In this document: positions 31,016-33,453 of the stretch, piece by piece
Layout: each line of letters starts with the position of its first letter
Numbering within the stretch: position 1 is the first letter of the stretch
Assembly: GCA_031281465.1 (NCBI GenBank)
Contig: JAITFH010000022.1
Coordinates: 1-33,453 of the forward strand
Length of the DNA: 33,453 bases
Origin: Mycoplasmataceae bacterium
GTDB lineage: Bacteria > Bacillota_I > Bacilli_A > Mycoplasmatales > Mycoplasmoidaceae
Direction: 5' to 3'
Made by a program: the position numbers and the translations under genes
Notes under the pieces: generated by a model
The model's database searches: none
Told to the model about the DNA's origin: nothing
Seen by the model: the letters and a program-made list of their open reading frames with translations, nothing else

Positions 31016-32270
31016 TTAAAGTTCAATCTTTCTTTCCTTTTTTAATAAAAGAAAATTTAGTTTTTTTACTAGTAAATGAAAATTTGTTATCAACAACTTT
31101 ATCATTTGTTTCAACTACTATATTGTTGTAAACAATATTCTTTTGTGAGATTAATTGTCTACCTTCTGTTTTAGAATTACAAACCTTAGCTTCAACCAAT
31201 AAATCAACAATGTTGTAACTAGATTTGGTAGCATTAAACACTCTTGTTCCAGATAAAGCAGTGAATAGTTCGTCATTAGAAAGATTAACTACATTACCGC
31301 TAAATAAAGCATCAGATATTTTTTTAGCTTTTAAATATTCTTCTTTTCCACGAAGAAAAGTAACAACATTTTCTGCTAAAGTGTTTTGTCCAAGTTTAGC
31401 ACTAGGATTTTTATTGTGATCAGCGATAATTTTTTTAGCTGTTTTAGTAGGAATGAAAGTTAAACGCATAATTAATGTTTCAACCATTGAATCTGGTTGG
31501 TTGATAAAAAATTGGTAAATTTCATACGAACTAGTTTTTTTGGGATCTAATCATAGAGTTCCACCTTCACTTTTCCCAAATTTAGTACCATCAGGTTTTA
31601 GTAATAAAGGGCAAGAGAAACAACAAGCATTGTTGTCTGAACCATTAACTTTTCTAATTAACTCTAAACCTGTGGTAATGTTACCTCATTGGTCAGCACC
31701 ACCAAATTGACAAACTACTTTTTTATGGTTGTATAACCATAATGAATCATAACCTTGTAATAATGTATAGCTAAACTCAGCATAAGATATTCCTGTTTCT
31801 AAACGACGAGCGATAACATCTTTTTCAAGCATATAGTTAACATTAATTAATTTTCCAATATCTCTTAAATAATCAGCTACACTCATATTTTTATAAAAAT
31901 CAGCGTTATTTAATACTTCTGTAGCATCGAAGTATTGTTTAAGTTGTTTTTTTAATTGTATAACATTAGCTTCAATTACTTTTTTATCTTGTAAAGTTCT
32001 TTCAATCTGAGCATTTTTTGTTAATTTAGGATCACGTGGATCACCAATTAAACCAGTAATTCCACCAACAATAAAATAAACAGGATGTCCAGCATCACGT
32101 AATCATTTTCCTGCGGCTAGAGAAGAAAAGTGGTGAACTCCTAAACTAGGTGCACTTGGATCAACTCCGATATAAGCAGCAGATTTATTTTTTTCAAACT
32201 TTTTTAAGTTTTCTAAATTAGCTTCATCTTGGATAAAACCACGTTCTTTTAATATATCAATAATCCCCAT
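31005..32270 (-). CDS. tyrS: Tyrosyl-tRNA synthetase with an atypical HIGH motif
   Basis: Attaches tyrosine to tRNA-Tyr. The 421-residue product has the class I fold features of Tyr[10 protein letters not shown] (residues 36-43), [13 protein letters not shown], the tyrosine-site stretch [27 protein letters not shown] (230-234) and a C-terminal S4-like RNA-binding domain ([20 protein letters not shown]). At the HIGH position the sequence is GVHH (44-47) instead of HIGH or HLGH, so the first His is replaced by Gly. The true stop is TAA 31005-31007; a TGA at 31023-31025 is Trp in the terminal DWTLIIW. It starts at ATG 32268-32270, divergent from the ferredoxin gene. Confidence 0.93.
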
Positions 32271-32294
32271 AAGCTAGTGTTATTTGTTATGGTT

Positions 32295-32304
32295 ATTATA
32301 TAAT
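32295..32304. promoter_or_regulatory. Palindromic -10 shared by tyrS and the ferredoxin gene
   Basis: ATTATATAAT is its own reverse complement and contains TATAAT on both strands. It lies 9 bases before the ferredoxin ATG and 24 bases before the tyrS ATG, so a single site can serve both divergent genes. Confidence 0.5.
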
Positions 32305-32313
32305 CATGTACAT

Positions 32314-32493
32314 ATGGAAAAAGTAGAAGTTAACCAAAAACAATGTATTAGCTGCGGAGCTTGTACTTCTGTTTGTCCAACTGAAGCTCTTTATTTTGAT
32401 AAAGACTATAAAATTAAATATGATAGCTCTAAATGTACTAATTGTGGTGCTTGTGTAAAAGTTTGCCCAGTAAGAGCTATTAAAAAGATTTAA
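32314..32493 (+). CDS. 2[4Fe-4S] ferredoxin
   Basis: A 59-residue electron carrier with two complete cluster motifs CxxCxxCxxxCP: Cys11, 14, 17, 21 and Cys41, 44, 47, 51. This is the bacterial clostridial-type ferredoxin, a low-potential donor or acceptor for enzymes such as pyruvate:ferredoxin oxidoreductase. ATG 32314 is chosen over an upstream TTG because it follows the -10 box at leaderless spacing and gives the family length. The stop overlaps the end of the convergent NifU-like gene by 4 bases. Its partner enzyme is not in the window. Confidence 0.92.
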   Translation: MEKVEVNQKQCISCGACTSVCPTEALYFDKDYKIKYDSSKCTNCGACVKVCPVRAIKKI

Positions 32494-32738
32494 ATAAAAA
32501 TTATTTCGTGAACTTCACTGATTTCGGTTTTAATAATTTCGCCAATCCCTGAATCAAATGTATCGCCAATAAAAGAACACCCTACACAAGCTCCTAAAAT
32601 TTTTATGGTAAGTGTTTTTGTTTCTTCGGTATAACCGACAAACTCCATATCACCTCCATCGTTTTGTAAATAAACCCGAAGCTTTTCAATGAGATTTTTA
32701 ATTTTGTCTACAATAATATTCTTTTCCTTCTCAGTCAT
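32490..32738 (-). CDS. NifU C-terminal-domain Fe-S carrier protein
   Basis: An 82-residue protein matching the NifU C-terminal (Nfu) domain: LRVYLQNDGGDMEFVGY and the cluster-binding CVGC (Cys51, Cys54) within ILGACVGCSF. Nfu proteins carry an assembled [4Fe-4S] cluster at a dimer interface and pass it to apo-proteins. The ferredoxin encoded next door is an obvious client. It lies 20 bases downstream of rplS on the same strand and is probably co-transcribed with it. Confidence 0.9.
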   Translation of the reverse strand: MTEKEKNIIVDKIKNLIEKLRVYLQNDGGDMEFVGYTEETKTLTIKILGACVGCSFIGDTFDSGIGEIIKTEISEVHEIIFI

Positions 32739-32758
32739 AAATAAAGGATGGAAGAAAA

Positions 32759-33139
32759 TTAATCAGTAAGTGATCTTTTAGTAGTAGCTTGTTTAATACG
32801 AGCAGTTTTTCCACTTCTTCCACGCATGTAAGAAATGTAGTTTCTACGAACTTTACCTTGTTTAATTACATTAATTTCAACGATTAATGGTGAGTTTAAG
32901 TTGTAAGTAATTTCAGATCAAACACCACTAGTTTCACGACGAAGAATAAAGTTTTTGTTTAAACCACTACCGCGTACACGAATAACTACACCAGTTAATT
33001 TTTGAATACGAGTTTTAACTCCTTCTACGAATTTTGTTGTTACAGAAATTGTATCTCCACTACGGAAAACTGGTAAATCATTACGCGTTTGTGTAGCTTC
33101 AATTGAGTTAATAATAGCTTGTTTATTAAAATGTTTCAT
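32759..33139 (-). CDS. rplS: 50S ribosomal protein L19
   Basis: A 126-residue large-subunit protein at the subunit interface. It has the L19 layout: FRSGDTISVTTKFVEGVKTRIQ, GVVIRVRGSGLNKNFILRRETSGV, and the basic end GKVRRNYISYMRGRSGKTARI. A TGA in GVWSEI is Trp. The C-terminus (KQATTKRSLTD) is slightly extended. The usual upstream partners rpsP, rimM and trmD are absent; instead it precedes the NifU-like gene. The start ATG 33137-33139 follows a leaderless-type promoter. Confidence 0.94.
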
Positions 33140-33148
33140 AATAGCAAT

Positions 33149-33154
33149 ATTATA
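33149..33154 (-). promoter_or_regulatory. -10 box of rplS
   Basis: A TATAAT on the minus strand ends 9 bases before the rplS ATG, leaving no room for a ribosome site. Confidence 0.5.
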
Positions 33155-33301
33155 TATTTCTTATTACTTAGGAAGATATTACATTTTTCTGTGGTTAAAC
33201 TAAGCTAAATTAAGTATGAATTTGTTTTTGTGGTTGGTTGGTCCAGGGATGTTTTCACTCACCAAACCGCATCACATAAATAACCAGAAATACTGCTAAT
33301 A

Positions 33302-33307
33302 TATAAT
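33302..33307 (+). promoter_or_regulatory. -10 box of the right-end leader ORF
   Basis: A TATAAT 17 bases before the ATG at 33325, the same spacing as in lipoprotein gene B. Confidence 0.4.
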
Positions 33308-33324
33308 GTAATAAATAACTCCGA

Positions 33325-33453
33325 ATGAAACTTCATAGCACCTTAAAATTGTTTTCTTTGTCCCTAATTTCTGCCCCCCCCCTAGAGACCATACCCCTCA
33401 AAAGTAACACTTTTTGTGGTAAAATTTTAATGCCCCTACTTAGTTTTTGTTAA
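33325..33453 (+). CDS. Short ORF with signal-like leader and C9 tract, possible lipoprotein remnant
   Basis: ATG 33325 to TAA 33451-33453 gives 42 residues. The start, MKLHSTLKLFSLSLISAPP, resembles the leaders of lipoprotein genes A and B, and a run of nine C at 33376-33384 lies at the equivalent place. After the tract none of the three frames stays open to the window end: the current frame stops at 33451, and the other two stop sooner. It is therefore either a leader detached from its gene, a decayed copy, or a switch whose partner sequence lies elsewhere. No lipobox Cys is visible. Confidence 0.35.
   Translation: MKLHSTLKLFSLSLISAPPLETIPLKSNTFCGKILMPLLSFC
33376..33384 (+). repeat. C9 homopolymer in the right-end leader ORF
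   Basis: Nine C in a row within Ala-Pro-Pro codons of a signal-like leader, matching the position of the C8 tract in lipoprotein gene B. Confidence 0.6.

Noticed and set aside
33180-33300. Possible structured RNA (TTGGTTGGT with ACCAAACC)
   Set aside because: The pairing is imperfect and short, and one sequence gives no covariation to support it.
1-33453. TGA codons taken as stops, giving many short adjacent genes
   Set aside because: The fragments share a frame and rejoin into full-length known proteins such as ParC, TyrRS and the Ca2+-ATPase, with TGA at conserved Trp positions.
1-33453. CRISPR array, insertion sequence or tRNA genes
   Set aside because: I saw no regularly spaced direct repeats, no transposase motifs with terminal repeats, and no cloverleaf with a GTTCGA-type T arm in intergenic DNA.

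Overview
The window reads as a mollicute (Mycoplasmatales-like) chromosome segment. It is strongly AT-rich, and UGA must be read as tryptophan: almost every long gene is cut into pieces by in-frame TGA codons that fall at conserved Trp positions, and each is restored as one protein when TGA is read as Trp (all products below use translation table 4). The species cannot be named from the sequence. Promoters are mostly a bare TATAAT box 6-11 bases before the ATG, which suggests leaderless transcripts.

Layout: (1) 1-2155, the 3' part of a large repeat protein with a decayed 5' end. (2) 2222-3234 (-), thymidylate kinase and a broken DUF16-like coiled-coil gene. (3) 3585-6320 (+), a P2-type Ca2+-ATPase. 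(4) 6412-13599 (+), four lipoprotein-type genes in two paralogous pairs. The first pair is switched off by simple-sequence tracts in the signal-peptide codons, a (CT)12 run and a C8 run. The second pair carries leucine-rich-type repeats; one is intact and one has a single-base frameshift. (5) 13668-17321 (+), ParC and a PAP2-family membrane protein. (6) 17431-22633 (-), a four-gene overlapping operon. In transcription order it encodes a PAPS-reductase/DndC-like PP-loop protein whose coding sequence holds a (GA)8 tract, a GHKL (MutL/MORC-like) ATPase, a Z1-domain helicase-like ATPase, and a PD-(D/E)XK nuclease. (7) 22775-24820, ribosomal protein L17, an HSL-type esterase and two small genes. 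(8) 24978-27935 (-), two tandem APC amino-acid permeases. (9) 28121-29323 (-), an AAA/DUF4143 ATPase preceded by an unusual array of alternating inverted repeats. (10) 29745-33139, L21, a membrane protein, TyrRS, a 2[4Fe-4S] ferredoxin, a NifU-like Fe-S protein and L19. (11) A C9-tract leader ORF at the right end.

The most interesting element is the operon at 17431-22633. GHKL ATPase, Z1 helicase and PD-(D/E)XK nuclease are the known core of a class of restriction-type conflict systems, but here no DNA methyltransferase is present. The modification position is occupied by a PP-loop sulfur-chemistry enzyme resembling DndC/IbrA-type proteins, and its reading frame passes through a slippage-prone GA repeat. 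A phase-variable system, possibly based on sulfur modification, is a reasonable hypothesis. With the two lipoproteins switched off by similar tracts, the segment shows surface proteins and a defence locus both apparently under contingency control.
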